A stretch of 64,000 nt of DNA from contig NZ_JAIFZQ010000008.1 of assembly GCF_019710585.1 (NCBI RefSeq), forward strand, positions 466,313-530,312, written 5' to 3'. The notes beneath the pieces were generated by a model that was not told the origin of the DNA, did not search any database, and saw only the letters and a list, made by a program, of their open reading frames with translations. Source of the DNA: Arthrobacter sp. MAHUQ-56. GTDB lineage: Bacteria; Actinomycetota; Actinomycetes; Actinomycetales; Micrococcaceae. This document shows, piece by piece, positions 18,610 through 28,542 of the stretch (positions within the stretch are counted from its first letter, which is position 1; the number at the start of each line of letters is the position of its first letter). A program made the position numbers and the translations under genes.

Positions 18610-20115
18610 ATGACCAAAACAACCGGCCCGGAGCGGCGGCGCGCCCGGCCCCCGCAGCGTTCCGGCAGCCTTCCCGCAGTCCTCCGCAAGTTGTGGCCCC
18701 TGGCCCTCGCCACCCTGCTCCTGTGTGCCCTCGCCATCCCCGCAGTCCTGCTGGTGGCCCCCGGATTCCTCGGCCCCGAACCGCCCGCGCCGGCCCCCGC
18801 CCCTCCCGCCTGGCAACAGGTTCCTGCCACCCTTTCGGGCCCGCAGGGGCTGGCGGCCCTGGAACCTTCGGCCCAGGTGCCCGTCCCGTCAGCACTGGCG
18901 GCCCAGGTGGACCCGGTGCTCAAGACCGACGGCGGCGGAACATTCACCGGGATCGTCCAGGATGCGCTGACCGGCCAGGTCCTCTTCGACCGCGGCGGCG
19001 CGGAAAACCGGGTGCCGGCGTCGAACCTGAAACTGCTGACCGCCCTCGCCGCCCTGCGCACGCTGGGACCGGACCACCGTTTCAGCACCCGGGTGGTGCC
19101 CGGCCCGGAGGCTGGGCAGGTGGTGCTGGTGGGTGGCGGCGACGTCCTCCTGGCTGCGGGAGAGTCCCGGCCGCAGTCAACGATGGGCCACGCCGGCCTG
19201 GCCACCCTTGCCGCCCGCACGGCGGAAACCCTGCGGGAGGCCGGAACAACCGGCAGCATCAAGGTGCTTCTGGATGATTCCCTCTTCAACGGCCCCGCGC
19301 TCAACCCCGCCTGGCAGGCAGGGGATGTGGAGGCAGGGGAGGTGGCCCCGCTGTACCCGCTTGCCCTCAACTCGGCCCGCTTCGATCCCGCCGTCACCAC
19401 GGGGCCACGGCCGCAGGACGCCGCCATGGCCGCGGCTGAGGAGTTCGCGGCCCGGCTTCGCGCCGCGGGTGCCGGGGCGGGACTGGCGGTAGCGGCCGGC
19501 GTCGAACGTGCAGTCCACGCATCACCCCAGCAGGCTGCGCACCCCGCCGTCCTGGCGCAGGTCGATTCGGCCACGGTCGCGGAGCAGGTTGACCTGATGC
19601 TGCAGGTATCGGACAACTACCTGGCCGAAACCATGGGCCGGATGGCGGCACTCGCGTCCGGGCAGCCCGGGAGCAGTGAGGCCGCAGTCGCCACCGTCAC
19701 GGCCCAGCTGGCGGCGGCCGGCATCCCCGTGGACTCCCTGAAACTTGTGGACGTCTGCGGGCTGGCCATGGAAAACCGGGCCTCCGCCCGGCAGCTCACC
19801 GAAGTGGTCCGGGCCATCACCTCCGGTACCGACAGCAGGCTCCGTGCCGCCCTCGACGGGTTTCCTGTGGCGGGCCTGACCGGCACCCTGGACATGCGAT
19901 ACGGGAATGCCACCACGTCCGGCGGTGCCGGGCTGGTGCGGGCCAAGACCGGGACGTTGAACACCGTGCTGGCGCTCAGCGGCTACGTCGTTGACGCCGA
20001 CGGGCGGCTTCTGGTGTTTTCGTTCGTCGGGAATGGGCTGACCCCCGGCGCGGCCGGCAACAAGGAGGCCCTCGACCGGGCCGCCACCGTGCTGGCCGGG
20101 TGCGGCTGCCGATAA
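18610..20115 (+). CDS. dacB: D-alanyl-D-alanine carboxypeptidase / PBP4 (S13)
   Basis: A 501-aa penicillin-binding protein of peptidase family S13, trimming or cross-linking peptidoglycan stem peptides outside the membrane. A basic N-terminus precedes one hydrophobic anchor ([20 protein letters not shown]), then a Pro/Ala-rich linker. The serine nucleophile motif is SNLK ([14 protein letters not shown]), the second motif SDN ([10 protein letters not shown]), and the third KTG (VRAKTGTLN). ATG 18610 is used; an in-frame GTG at 18574 has AGGA closer to it and is a fair alternative. It opens the conserved dacB-metalloprotease-tilS-hpt block. Confidence 0.93.
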   Translation: MTKTTGPERRRARPPQRSGSLPAVLRKLWPLALATLLLCALAIPAVLLVAPGFLGPEPPAPAPAPPAWQQVPATLSGPQGLAALEPSAQVPVPSALAAQVDPVLKTDGGGTFTGIVQDALTGQVLFDRGGAENRVPASNLKLLTALAALRTLGPDHRFSTRVVPGPEAGQVVLVGGGDVLLAAGESRPQSTMGHAGLATLAARTAETLREAGTTGSIKVLLDDSLFNGPALNPAWQAGDVEAGEVAPLYPLALNSARFDPAVTTGPRPQDAAMAAAEEFAARLRAAGAGAGLAVAAGVERAVHASPQQAAHPAVLAQVDSATVAEQVDLMLQVSDNYLAETMGRMAALASGQPGSSEAAVATVTAQLAAAGIPVDSLKLVDVCGLAMENRASARQLTEVVRAITSGTDSRLRAALDGFPVAGLTGTLDMRYGNATTSGGAGLVRAKTGTLNTVLALSGYVVDADGRLLVFSFVGNGLTPGAAGNKEALDRAATVLAGCGCR

Positions 20116-20245
20116 CACTCCCAGGCGCGGTCCCGCGGGTCACGGCCGCTCATGTCCGGGCCGTCCAGGTTGCGCCGCGGCTGTGGAGTTCCCCGGTGGG
20201 CGAACTTAAAGCCGATCCCCAGCCTCCTGTGTTCTGATGGGACCT

Positions 20246-21436
20246 ATGGAGTCCACTTCACGCGAGTCCGCATCGATGCTGTCTTCAACGGATAAGTCCC
20301 CAACGGGCCAGTCCCCGGCAGCACCATCCAACGCAGCCGAATCAACCGCTGCCCCTTCCCTGATCAACTGGGATCTCGCAGCCTCCGCAGCAGCGCGGCT
20401 GGCTCCCGCCGGCCCGGTACTCAGCCAGGCTGCCATCGGCGAGGCCGTGGACAGCCTGCGCCGGCTCGCGGACGCCTCCGTTCCGCACGTCCATGAGATT
20501 ACGGGACTGGAAGCGGCACGGGACCTGCGGGACTCCTCGGTGCTGGTGGTGGACCGGGCATCCTGGGCCAAGGCCAACACGCAGAGCTTCGCCGTGATGC
20601 TGAAGCCGGCCATGCAGAAGATGCTGGACAACCGCCGTGGGACGCTGAGCCCGGCGGCCGCCAACGTCAGCGGCGCCATTACCGGCAGCCAGCTTGGTGC
20701 CGTCCTGGCCTTCCTCTCCAGCAAGGTCCTGGGCCAGTACGATCCCTTCGCGGCACTGGCCGAAAACTCCACGGCACCCGCCGCCGGCAGGCTCCTGCTG
20801 GTGGCACCGAACATCGTCGCGGTGGAGCGGGAGCTCAACGTCACGCCGGAGGATTTCCGGCTGTGGGTCTGCCTGCATGAGCAGACGCACCGCGTGCAGT
20901 TCGCCGCCGCGCCGTGGCTGCGGCACCACATGCTGGAACAGATCGATGAACTCAGCGGCCACCTGCTGGGCAACGTCGACACCCTGATGGAGCGTGCCTC
21001 GGCAGCCGCCCGTTCCCTCAAGGATCGCTCCGTCAACGGAAACACTCCCGGCCGCGGCGCCATCCTGGACCTGCTGCAGGACCCCGAGGAAAAGGCAGCC
21101 ATCTCGCACCTCACCGCCGTGATGAGCCTCCTCGAAGGCCACGCCAACGTGGTGATGGACGCCGTGGACGCCAGCATCATCCCCTCGGTTAAGACGATCC
21201 GCCAGCGGTTCAACGACCGCGGCAAGGACCGCGGCGTCATCGAAAAGTTCATCCGCAGCCTTCTTGGCCTGGACGCGAAGATGCGCCAATACTCCGACGG
21301 CGCCCGCTTCGTCCGGGCCGTGGTGGACGTGGCCGGCATGGAAGGCTTCAACAAAGTATGGGAGTCGGCCGACCACCTGCCCACCGAACCCGAGATCCAC
21401 GATGCCAAGCTGTGGCTTGACCGGATGGGGCTCTGA
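20246..21436 (+). CDS. Zinc-dependent metalloprotease-like protein (DUF2342)
   Basis: A 396-aa member of the actinobacterial DUF2342 family, often labelled coenzyme F420 biosynthesis-associated. The zinc-binding HExxH is LHEQTHRVQF near residue 215, followed by a second conserved EGHANVVMDAVD that may supply further ligands. The first ~40 residues are Ser/Ala-rich and probably disordered. No F420 genes are nearby, so that label is not supported here. Start ATG 20246 (an in-frame ATG at 20237 also exists; neither has a good ribosome site). The stop abuts the tilS TTG start directly. Confidence 0.85.
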   Translation: MESTSRESASMLSSTDKSPTGQSPAAPSNAAESTAAPSLINWDLAASAAARLAPAGPVLSQAAIGEAVDSLRRLADASVPHVHEITGLEAARDLRDSSVLVVDRASWAKANTQSFAVMLKPAMQKMLDNRRGTLSPAAANVSGAITGSQLGAVLAFLSSKVLGQYDPFAALAENSTAPAAGRLLLVAPNIVAVERELNVTPEDFRLWVCLHEQTHRVQFAAAPWLRHHMLEQIDELSGHLLGNVDTLMERASAAARSLKDRSVNGNTPGRGAILDLLQDPEEKAAISHLTAVMSLLEGHANVVMDAVDASIIPSVKTIRQRFNDRGKDRGVIEKFIRSLLGLDAKMRQYSDGARFVRAVVDVAGMEGFNKVWESADHLPTEPEIHDAKLWLDRMGL

Positions 21437-22654
21437 TTGCCTGACGAGCAGGTGCCCCACCAGCCTTCTCCCGGGGTTCAGCCGGCCGCACCTGCCAGCG
21501 GAACGGCGGCCCCCGTATCACGCGGCAGCGGCCGGCGCCGGCCCGGCAGGCTGGCGCCCGTCGTCGGCACCGCACGCAAAATGGTGCAGGACGCCCTGGC
21601 CGCGGCCGGATATCCGCGGCACGTGGTGGTGGCCTGCAGCGGCGGACCCGATTCCTTGGCGCTTGCCGCCGTCGCAGCGTACTTCGCCCGCCGCGGCCAT
21701 GTGGATGGCCACCCGCTGACGGCAGGCGCGGTAGTGGTGGACCACCAGCTGCAGGACGGCTCCGCCGAGGTCGCCGCCCGCACCGCCCAGGCCCTGAGGG
21801 AACTCGGCTTCGCACCGGTGGACATCCGGAAAGTCACGGTTGGCGGTGCCGGGATGGGCCCGGAAGCCGCCGCGCGCGAAGCCCGGCACGAAGCGCTGGA
21901 AGCCGCCGCGGCGGAACAGGGCGCCGGTGCGGTCCTGCTGGGGCACACCCTGGACGACCAGGCGGAGCAGGTACTCCTGGGCCTGGCCCGCGGTTCCGGA
22001 ACCCGCTCGCTTGCCGGCATGCGGCCGGCCCGCGTCAGCCCGGGCAATGCCCTCCTGCTGCGGCCTTTCCTGGGCCTGCGCCGCGCGGACACCGAGGAGA
22101 TCTGTGCGGTCGAGGAGCTGGAGCCCTGGCACGACCCCACCAACGAGGACCCCGCCTACGCGCGGTCGCGTACCCGGGTGGAAGTCCTCCCGCACCTTGA
22201 GGAAAAGCTGGGTCCCGGCGTCGCCGAATCGCTGGCCCGGACCGCCGCCATCCTGCAGCTGGACGCCGACTACCTGGAGGATGTGGCGGAAAGCACCTAC
22301 GCATCCCTCGTGGAGCGGGACGACAAGGAACTGAGCCTTCCAGAGGAGGCTTTGCGCGCGCTGGCCCCGGCCATCAGGTTCCGGGTCATCGCGAAGGCGG
22401 CGGCCGACGCCGGCGGGCAGCAGCCCAGTTACCGGCGCCTTTTAGCGGCGGAAGCGCTGCTGCGGCGGCAGGGATCGGCAGGGCCGGTGGAGCTTCCCGG
22501 GGGCGTCAGCGTGTACCGCTTGTCGCTGGCCCAGCTGGAAGGATCGACGCCTGGCCCGCAGCCGGGAACGCCCGAGCGCCCTGGCTCCGTTCCCCGCGAA
22601 CGGGCGCGCTGTGGGAAGCTAGTATTCCGGCCGCAAAAGCCGCCCGCAAAATAG
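21437..22654 (+). CDS. tilS: tRNA(Ile)-lysidine synthetase
   Basis: 405 aa. It modifies C34 of tRNA-Ile(CAU) to lysidine with ATP and lysine, allowing AUA decoding. The PP-loop signature is VACSGGPDSLAL (residues ~65-76); LGHTLDDQAEQVLLGLARGSG and LRPFLGLRR follow, then a shorter C-terminal domain typical of actinobacterial TilS. The first ~45 residues are an unconserved Pro/Gly-rich extension. TTG at 21437 directly follows the TGA of the metalloprotease gene; a later internal start cannot be excluded. Confidence 0.93.
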   Translation: MPDEQVPHQPSPGVQPAAPASGTAAPVSRGSGRRRPGRLAPVVGTARKMVQDALAAAGYPRHVVVACSGGPDSLALAAVAAYFARRGHVDGHPLTAGAVVVDHQLQDGSAEVAARTAQALRELGFAPVDIRKVTVGGAGMGPEAAAREARHEALEAAAAEQGAGAVLLGHTLDDQAEQVLLGLARGSGTRSLAGMRPARVSPGNALLLRPFLGLRRADTEEICAVEELEPWHDPTNEDPAYARSRTRVEVLPHLEEKLGPGVAESLARTAAILQLDADYLEDVAESTYASLVERDDKELSLPEEALRALAPAIRFRVIAKAAADAGGQQPSYRRLLAAEALLRRQGSAGPVELPGGVSVYRLSLAQLEGSTPGPQPGTPERPGSVPRERARCGKLVFRPQKPPAK

Positions 22655-22685
22655 TCGCACCCCCGCATCTAAACAGGAGCCATTG

Positions 22686-23237
22686 GTGGATTCAAACGAC
22701 GTCCAGGCAGACCTCAAGCACGTTCTCTACACCAAGGAACAGATCCAGCAGCGCATCGCCGAGCTCGCTGCGGAGATCGACAAGGACTACGAAGGCCGCG
22801 AGATCCTCATTGTGGGCGTCCTCAAGGGTGCCGTGATGGTCATGGCGGACCTTGCGCGCGCGCTGCACAGCCACATCTCCATGGACTGGATGGCCGTGTC
22901 CTCCTACGGCTCCGGCACCCAGTCGTCCGGGGTGGTGCGCATCCTGAAGGACCTGGACACCGACCTGATGGGCAAGGACGTGCTGATCGTCGAGGACATC
23001 ATCGACTCCGGCCTCACCCTGTCCTGGCTGAAGACCAACCTCGAATCCCGCGGCACCGCATCGGTGGAGATCTGCACCGCCTTCCGCAAGCCGACGGCGG
23101 CCAAGGTGGAGATCGACGTCAAGTACGTCGGCTACGACATCCCCAACGAGTTCGTGGTGGGCTACGGCCTGGACTACGCCGAGAAGTACCGCAACCTGGA
23201 CTTCGTGGGCACCCTCGCCCCGCACGTCTACGAGTAG
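22686..23237 (+). CDS. hpt: Hypoxanthine phosphoribosyltransferase
   Basis: A 183-aa purine-salvage enzyme joining hypoxanthine/guanine to PRPP. The PRPP-binding loop is VLIVEDIIDSGLTL near residue 100; VGVLKGAVMVMADL and VGYGLDYAEKYRNL complete the family pattern. The GTG at 22686 sits 6 nt after AGGAG, while the in-frame TTG at 22683 would be too close, so GTG is chosen. It follows tilS by 31 bp, the standard actinobacterial arrangement. Confidence 0.96.
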   Translation: MDSNDVQADLKHVLYTKEQIQQRIAELAAEIDKDYEGREILIVGVLKGAVMVMADLARALHSHISMDWMAVSSYGSGTQSSGVVRILKDLDTDLMGKDVLIVEDIIDSGLTLSWLKTNLESRGTASVEICTAFRKPTAAKVEIDVKYVGYDIPNEFVVGYGLDYAEKYRNLDFVGTLAPHVYE

Positions 23238-23240
23238 GCT
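23235..23240 (+). promoter_or_regulatory. Candidate -10 box for the LacI-type regulator, overlapping the hpt stop
   Basis: TAGGCT begins with the hpt TAG stop codon and lies 13 nt before the TTG start of the LacI-family gene. That gene may therefore have its own promoter with a very short leader. Confidence 0.35.
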
Positions 23241-23253
23241 GCGCCGCAACATC

Positions 23254-24321
23254 TTGCCGCCCAAGGATCTGCCCAGGAGCATCGGCATCAAGGACGTGGC
23301 GCGGGCCGCCGGGGTGTCCGCCACCACGGTCTCCCATGTCCTCAATGACGTGTCCTATGCCAGGGTCAGCCCGGAGACACGGGACAAAGTGAAGGCAGCC
23401 GCCGTCGAGCTGGGCTACGGCCCCAACCGCCTGGCCCAGGCCCTGCGCAGCCGCAGGTCCGGCGTCCTTGGCCTGGTCAGCGAGGAGGTGGCCACCACGC
23501 CGCATGCCGGCCGCATGATCCTCGGCGCAGACCAGGCCGCCCGCGCGCGCGGCTACACGCTGATGCTGATCAATACCGCAGGCTCAGCCGACCCGGACCT
23601 GCGGGAAGCGGACGTCGAGTCCCTGCTGGAACGCCAGGTGGACGGGATCCTCTACGCCACCATGTACCACCGCCGGCTGCAGCCCCCGGCCAACCTGGGC
23701 AAGGTCCCGGCGGTCCTGGTGGACGCGGTGACCGCGGACGGCGGATTCCCGGCCGTGGTGCCGGACGAATATGGCGGGGCGGCCGCCGCGGTGGAAGCCC
23801 TGCTTGCCGCCGGCCACACCCGGATCGGGTTCCTGAACAACACCGAGGACGTTCCCTCCACGCACCTGCGCCTGCAAGGTTTCCGGGAGACGCTGACCCG
23901 CGCCGGACTGGATGGCGACTCCGCGCCGGTCCTGACGGCGTCGTCCGATGCAGACGGGGGATACGCTGCTGCCGGCCGGATCCTCGACGGCGACAACCCG
24001 CCGTCGGGCCTCTTCTGTTACAACGACCGCATGGCCATGGGGGCGTACCGCGCGGCGGCCGAGCGCGGCCTGGCCATCCCCGCGGACCTGTCCATTGTGG
24101 GCTTCGATGACCAGGAACTGATCGCCGCCAACCTGCACCCGGGGCTGACCACCGTGGCCCTGCCGCACTATGCCATGGGCGCCTGGGCGGCGGACAGGCT
24201 CATCGACGTGATTGAAGCCGGCACCACCGGCCCGGTACCGGAGCCGGTCCTCCTGGAGTGTCCGCTGGTCAGCCGGGGGTCCGTCGCTGCGCCGGGGGAC
24301 GTGGCGCCGGCGAGGCCGTGA
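23254..24321 (+). CDS. LacI-family transcriptional regulator
   Basis: A 355-aa regulator. The N-terminal LacI helix-turn-helix is complete (IGIKDVARAAGVSATTVSHVL, then SPETRDKVKAAAVELGY, with the hinge-helix NRLAQALRSRRS). The rest is the periplasmic-binding-like effector domain (VLGLVSEEVATTPHAGRM; GHTRIGFLNN; PADLSIVGFDDQEL). The effector, normally a sugar or related metabolite, is unknown, and no sugar operon adjoins it. It interrupts the usual hpt-ftsH adjacency. The TTG start at 23254 has no ribosome site. Confidence 0.85.
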   Translation: MPPKDLPRSIGIKDVARAAGVSATTVSHVLNDVSYARVSPETRDKVKAAAVELGYGPNRLAQALRSRRSGVLGLVSEEVATTPHAGRMILGADQAARARGYTLMLINTAGSADPDLREADVESLLERQVDGILYATMYHRRLQPPANLGKVPAVLVDAVTADGGFPAVVPDEYGGAAAAVEALLAAGHTRIGFLNNTEDVPSTHLRLQGFRETLTRAGLDGDSAPVLTASSDADGGYAAAGRILDGDNPPSGLFCYNDRMAMGAYRAAAERGLAIPADLSIVGFDDQELIAANLHPGLTTVALPHYAMGAWAADRLIDVIEAGTTGPVPEPVLLECPLVSRGSVAAPGDVAPARP

Positions 24322-24480
24322 CGCCGCCTTAAAGCGCTACGCCCAAAGGGAACTTTTGCTTTTCACTATGCGTGATGTACTCCGGACGGTGTATAGCTAG
24401 AAGCTGACGCAGCACCATCACGCGCGCAGACTACTCGCCGTGCAGCACTACCGGAAGGGACGGGGCCAGCCCCCGAACAG
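24322..24480 (+). promoter_or_regulatory. ftsH upstream region
   Basis: 159 bp with lower G+C (TTTTGCTTTTCACTATG near 24354). TATAGC at 24392-24397 is a plausible -10, giving a leader of about 80 nt. No operator was recognised. Confidence 0.35.
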
Positions 24481-26541
24481 ATGAAAGCTAAGAACTTCTT
24501 CAAAGGCCCGGGCATCTGGATCGTCGTCGTGGTCGGTCTGCTCCTGGTGGCTTTTGCAACGCTCGCCCCCGGCGGCGCGTCACGGATCGATACGGACAAG
24601 GGCCTGGAACTGCTCTCCGGCAACAAGGTGGAGCAGGCAAAGATCTTCGACGGCGAGAACCGCGTTGACCTCACGCTGAAGGACAACCTGAACCTGGACG
24701 GGCAGGACAAAGGCAAGAGCGTCCAGTTCTTCTTCGTGGATGCCCGCGCGCAGGACGTGGTGAAGGCTGTCACCGACGCCAAGCCGGCCCAGGGCTTCAC
24801 CGACCAGCCGATCGAGAGCAACTGGTTCTCCGGCCTGCTGTCCCTGTTGATCCCGGTCATCCTGCTGGGCGCCCTCTTCTGGTTCCTGATGACCCGCATG
24901 CAGGGCGGCGGCTCCAAGATCATGCAGTTCGGCAAGTCCAAGGCCAAGATGGTCAGCAAGGACATGCCGCAGGTGACCTTCGCCGACGTTGCAGGTGCCG
25001 ACGAGGCAGTGGAGGAACTGCAGGAAATCAAGGAATTCCTGCAGGAACCGGCCAAGTTCCAGGCGGTCGGCGCCAAGATCCCCAAGGGTGTGCTCCTGTA
25101 TGGCCCTCCGGGCACCGGCAAGACCCTGCTGGCCCGTGCAGTTGCCGGTGAAGCCGGTGTCCCCTTCTTCTCCATCTCGGGCTCGGACTTCGTGGAAATG
25201 TTCGTCGGCGTCGGCGCCTCGCGCGTCCGCGACCTCTTCGAACAGGCCAAGGCGAACTCCCCGGCCATCATCTTCGTGGATGAAATCGACGCCGTAGGCC
25301 GCCACCGCGGCGCCGGCATCGGCGGCGGCAACGACGAACGCGAGCAGACCCTGAACCAGCTGCTGGTGGAAATGGACGGCTTCGACGTCAAGACCAACGT
25401 CATCCTCATCGCCGCCACCAACCGGCCCGACGTCCTGGACCCGGCGCTGCTGCGTCCCGGCCGTTTCGACCGCCAGGTCTCCGTGGAGGCACCGGACCTG
25501 ATCGGCCGCGACCAGATCCTGCAGGTGCACGCCAAGGGGAAGCCGATGGCGCCCGGCGTGGACCTCAAGGCCGTTGCGAAGAAAACCCCCGGCTATACCG
25601 GTGCCGATCTCGCCAACGTCCTCAACGAGGCGGCGCTGCTGACCGCGCGCTCCAATGCCAACCTGATCGACGACCGTGCCCTGGACGAGGCGATCGACCG
25701 CGTCATGGCCGGCCCGCAGAAGCGCAGCCGGGTCATGAAGGAACACGAGCGCAAGATCACCGCCTACCACGAGGGCGGCCACGCGCTTGTTGCCGCGGCG
25801 CTGCGGAACTCCGCGCCGGTCACCAAGATCACCATCCTTCCCCGCGGCCGCGCCCTTGGCTACACCATGGTGGTTCCGGAGAACGACAAGTACTCCATCA
25901 CCCGCAACGAGCTCCTGGACCAGATGGCCTACGCCATGGGCGGGCGCGTCGCCGAGGAGATCGTGTTCCACGATCCGTCCACCGGCGCCTCCAACGACAT
26001 CGAAAAGGCCACCGGCACCGCGCGCAAGATGGTCACCGAGTACGGCATGAGCGAACGCGTTGGTGCTGTCCGCCTCGGCCAGGGCGGTGGCGAACCCTTC
26101 CTGGGCCGCGATGCCGGGCACGAGCGCAACTACTCCGACCAGATCGCCTACGTGGTGGACGAGGAAGTGCGCCGCCTGATCGACCAGGCCCACGACGAGG
26201 CGTACGCCATCCTCACGGAGAACCGGGACATCCTGGACCTTCTCGCCCTGGAACTGCTGGAGCGGGAGACCCTTAACCAGGCAGAAATCGCCGACATCTT
26301 CCGGGACGTCCGGAAGCGCGACTTCCGCGAAGTGTGGCTGTCCAAGGAGACCCGCCCGGTCCTTGCGGGCCCCGTGGAGACCCGCCAGGAGCGGGCTGAA
26401 CGGGAAGCCCAGGAAGAGGCCAAGAGGGCCAGGATGGACGAACCGCTGGACGCCCAGCCCCCGCACGCGCAGGGCGTTTCCGAGGATGCCCCGTTCCGGG
26501 GAGGAACCCCCGACTCGGGTCCTGACACCCTTCGCGGCTAA
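24481..26541 (+). CDS. ftsH: ATP-dependent zinc metalloprotease FtsH
   Basis: A 686-aa membrane AAA+ protease degrading misfolded or regulatory membrane and cytosolic proteins. There are two membrane segments (residues ~10-30 and ~120-140) around a short extracytoplasmic domain. The AAA module has Walker A GPPGTGKT near residue 208, Walker [12 protein letters not shown] and the second region of homology ([20 protein letters not shown]). The zinc site HEGGH is near residue 429. The C-terminal ~60 residues are charged and poorly conserved. There is no strong ribosome site at ATG 24481. The TAA stop overlaps the putative folE -10 box. Confidence 0.97.
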   Translation: MKAKNFFKGPGIWIVVVVGLLLVAFATLAPGGASRIDTDKGLELLSGNKVEQAKIFDGENRVDLTLKDNLNLDGQDKGKSVQFFFVDARAQDVVKAVTDAKPAQGFTDQPIESNWFSGLLSLLIPVILLGALFWFLMTRMQGGGSKIMQFGKSKAKMVSKDMPQVTFADVAGADEAVEELQEIKEFLQEPAKFQAVGAKIPKGVLLYGPPGTGKTLLARAVAGEAGVPFFSISGSDFVEMFVGVGASRVRDLFEQAKANSPAIIFVDEIDAVGRHRGAGIGGGNDEREQTLNQLLVEMDGFDVKTNVILIAATNRPDVLDPALLRPGRFDRQVSVEAPDLIGRDQILQVHAKGKPMAPGVDLKAVAKKTPGYTGADLANVLNEAALLTARSNANLIDDRALDEAIDRVMAGPQKRSRVMKEHERKITAYHEGGHALVAAALRNSAPVTKITILPRGRALGYTMVVPENDKYSITRNELLDQMAYAMGGRVAEEIVFHDPSTGASNDIEKATGTARKMVTEYGMSERVGAVRLGQGGGEPFLGRDAGHERNYSDQIAYVVDEEVRRLIDQAHDEAYAILTENRDILDLLALELLERETLNQAEIADIFRDVRKRDFREVWLSKETRPVLAGPVETRQERAEREAQEEAKRARMDEPLDAQPPHAQGVSEDAPFRGGTPDSGPDTLRG

Positions 26542-26544
26542 GCT
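26539..26544 (+). promoter_or_regulatory. Candidate -10 of a leaderless folE transcript
   Basis: TAAGCT includes the ftsH stop codon. It is followed by 6 nt (TTCCCT) and then the GTG start of folE at 26551, with no Shine-Dalgarno. The folate cluster may therefore be transcribed separately from ftsH. Confidence 0.45.
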
Positions 26545-26550
26545 TTCCCT

Positions 26551-27195
26551 GTGAATTCCTTCGACGACGACGACGTTTCCCCCTCCGCCACTTCCGTGGC
26601 GGAGGGCGTTTCCTCCCATTCAAAGCACGACAAAGTGGACCGGCCAAGGATCGAAGCGGCTGTCCGCGAGATCCTGCTGGCCATTGGCGAGGACCCGGAC
26701 CGCGGCGGCCTGATAGACACCCCCAAGCGCGTGGCCAAGGCCTACGCCGAGGTGTTTGCCGGGCTGCACCACGACCCCGCGGACGTCCTGTCCACCACCT
26801 TCGACCTGGACCACGAAGAACTGGTCCTGGTCAAGGACATCCCGTTCTACTCCACCTGCGAGCACCACCTGGTGCCGTTCCACGGGGTGGCCCATGTGGG
26901 TTACATTCCGTCACATGACGGCCGGGTCACAGGGCTCAGCAAGCTGGCCCGGCTGGTGGACATCTACGCCCGGCGCCCGCAGGTGCAGGAGCGCCTGACC
27001 ACTGAGATTGTCGAAGCGATGGTCCGCCACCTCAAACCCCGTGGTGCCATCGTCGTTGTTGAATGCGAACACATGTGCATGTCGATGCGCGGTATCCGCA
27101 AGCCCGGAGCGAAGACCGTCACCAGCGCGGTCCGCGGGCAGCTTCATGACCCGGCCACCCGTGCCGAAGCCATGAGCCTCATCCTCGGAAGGTAA
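26551..27195 (+). CDS. folE: GTP cyclohydrolase I
   Basis: 214 aa. It converts GTP to dihydroneopterin triphosphate, the first step of folate synthesis. The zinc ligands are visible in [12 protein letters not shown] and [26 protein letters not shown] and [23 protein letters not shown] also match. The first ~28 residues are an acidic/Ser-rich extension encoded over a perfect 11-bp hairpin (26581-26606). GTG 26551 lies 6 nt after a TANNNT box. It heads folE-folP-folB-folK. Confidence 0.97.
   Translation: MNSFDDDDVSPSATSVAEGVSSHSKHDKVDRPRIEAAVREILLAIGEDPDRGGLIDTPKRVAKAYAEVFAGLHHDPADVLSTTFDLDHEELVLVKDIPFYSTCEHHLVPFHGVAHVGYIPSHDGRVTGLSKLARLVDIYARRPQVQERLTTEIVEAMVRHLKPRGAIVVVECEHMCMSMRGIRKPGAKTVTSAVRGQLHDPATRAEAMSLILGR
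26581..26606 (+). other. 11-bp hairpin inside the start of folE
   Basis: CCCTCCGCCAC (26581-26591) pairs perfectly with GTGGCGGAGGG (26596-26606) around TTCC. It lies 30 nt inside the folE coding region, in the unconserved N-terminal extension. It could slow or pause translation; no function is shown. Confidence 0.5.
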
Positions 27196-27204
27196 CCACA
27201 CACC

Positions 27205-28155
27205 ATGGACTCACTCGCCGCAGCCCCCGGAACGGGGCCCGCAACCTCGCCGCTGCCCATCCTGCGCAAACCGCGCCCGGCAGCGCGTTTCGAAGACCTC
27301 CCCACCGACCGCACCCTGGTCATGGGGATCTTGAACGTCACCCCCGATTCCTTCAGCGACGGCGGCAAGCACGCCACGGCGGACACCGCCATCGCGGCGG
27401 GCCTGCGGATGTTCTACGCGGGCGCCGACATCATCGACGTCGGCGGTGAATCCACCCGCCCGGGAGCAGATGACGTCAGCCCCGACGAGGAGCAGCGGCG
27501 CGTGCTGCCCGTCATCGAGGCGCTGGTGAAGGCCGGCGCGCTGGTCAGCATCGATACCACCCATGCCTCCACCGCAGCCGCTGCCCTGAAGGCCGGCGCG
27601 GCCATCATCAACGACGTCTCCGGGCTGACCATCGAGCCGGAAATGGTGGAGCTGGTGGCAGCGTCCAAGGCTCCCTATGTCCTCACGCACCGCCGCGGGG
27701 ACGCCAGGACCATGAACTCGCTCGCCGAATACACGGACGTGGCAGGGGAAGTGGTCGCGGAGCTGGCAGGAGTGCGGGACAAGCTGTACGCCGCCGGCGT
27801 CGCCAGGGAGCAGATCATCATCGATCCGGGCCTGGGCTTCGCCAAGAACGATGCGCAGAACTGGGAACTGCTGCAGAACCTGGACCAGCTGGACAGCCTG
27901 GGCCACAAGGTCCTGGTGGCTGCCTCCCGCAAGCGTTTCCTCGGCACCCTCCTGACGGTGGCCGGCAAGTCTGCCGCTCCCGACGAGCGGGACGGCGCCA
28001 CGGCCGCGATCACGGCGATCAGCGCCTTCCGCGGAGCCTGGGCCGTGCGGGTGCACGACGTCGGATCCAGCCTCGACGCCGTCAAGGTCGCCGCCCGCAT
28101 GGCAGCAGCGCCCAAGGCTGCCGCACCCAGTTCCGCAATACCCAGAACCACCTAG
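27205..28155 (+). CDS. folP: Dihydropteroate synthase
   Basis: 316 aa. It condenses dihydropterin pyrophosphate with p-aminobenzoate; this is the sulfonamide target. Signature blocks: MGILNVTPDSFSDGG, IIDVGGESTRPGA, SIDTTHASTAAAAL, IINDVSG and IIDPGLGFAKN, with the SRKRFLG substrate loop. It carries an N-terminal extension of ~35 residues and an Ala/Pro-rich tail. It starts 9 bp after folE. Confidence 0.96.
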   Translation: MDSLAAAPGTGPATSPLPILRKPRPAARFEDLPTDRTLVMGILNVTPDSFSDGGKHATADTAIAAGLRMFYAGADIIDVGGESTRPGADDVSPDEEQRRVLPVIEALVKAGALVSIDTTHASTAAAALKAGAAIINDVSGLTIEPEMVELVAASKAPYVLTHRRGDARTMNSLAEYTDVAGEVVAELAGVRDKLYAAGVAREQIIIDPGLGFAKNDAQNWELLQNLDQLDSLGHKVLVAASRKRFLGTLLTVAGKSAAPDERDGATAAITAISAFRGAWAVRVHDVGSSLDAVKVAARMAAAPKAAAPSSAIPRTT

Positions 28156-28170
28156 GGCCGGGGGACCCCG

Positions 28171-28542
28171 ATGGACAGGATTACGCTGACCGGTGTGACA
28201 GCCGTCGGCCATCACGGCGTGTTTGACTTCGAACGCCGGGAGGGCCAGCCCTTTGTGGTGGACGCGGTGCTCTACCTCGACTTCACCAAGGCGGCGGAGT
28301 CTGACGACGTCATGGACACCGCGCACTACGGCGAGGTGGCGCAGCGTATTACTGACTGGATTTCCGGGGAACCCCTGAACCTCATCGAGGCACTGGCTGT
28401 GCGTATCGCCGACAGCCTTCTCAGCGAATTCCCGCTCCTGGCCGTGGACGTCACGGTGCACAAGCCGCAGGCCCCTATTGAGGTTCCGTTCGGCGACGTC
28501 GCAGTGACCGTCCATCGCGACGCGCCAAGGGTGGGCGCATGA
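28171..28542 (+). CDS. folB: Dihydroneopterin aldolase
   Basis: 123 aa, the normal length. It cleaves dihydroneopterin to hydroxymethyl-dihydropterin and glycolaldehyde. DRITLTGVTAVGHHGVFDFER and the downstream VDAVLYLDF, NLIEALAVRIAD and VTVHKPQAPI match FolB. It lies 15 bp after folP and overlaps folK by 4 bp (ATGA), implying translational coupling. Confidence 0.95.
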   Translation: MDRITLTGVTAVGHHGVFDFERREGQPFVVDAVLYLDFTKAAESDDVMDTAHYGEVAQRITDWISGEPLNLIEALAVRIADSLLSEFPLLAVDVTVHKPQAPIEVPFGDVAVTVHRDAPRVGA

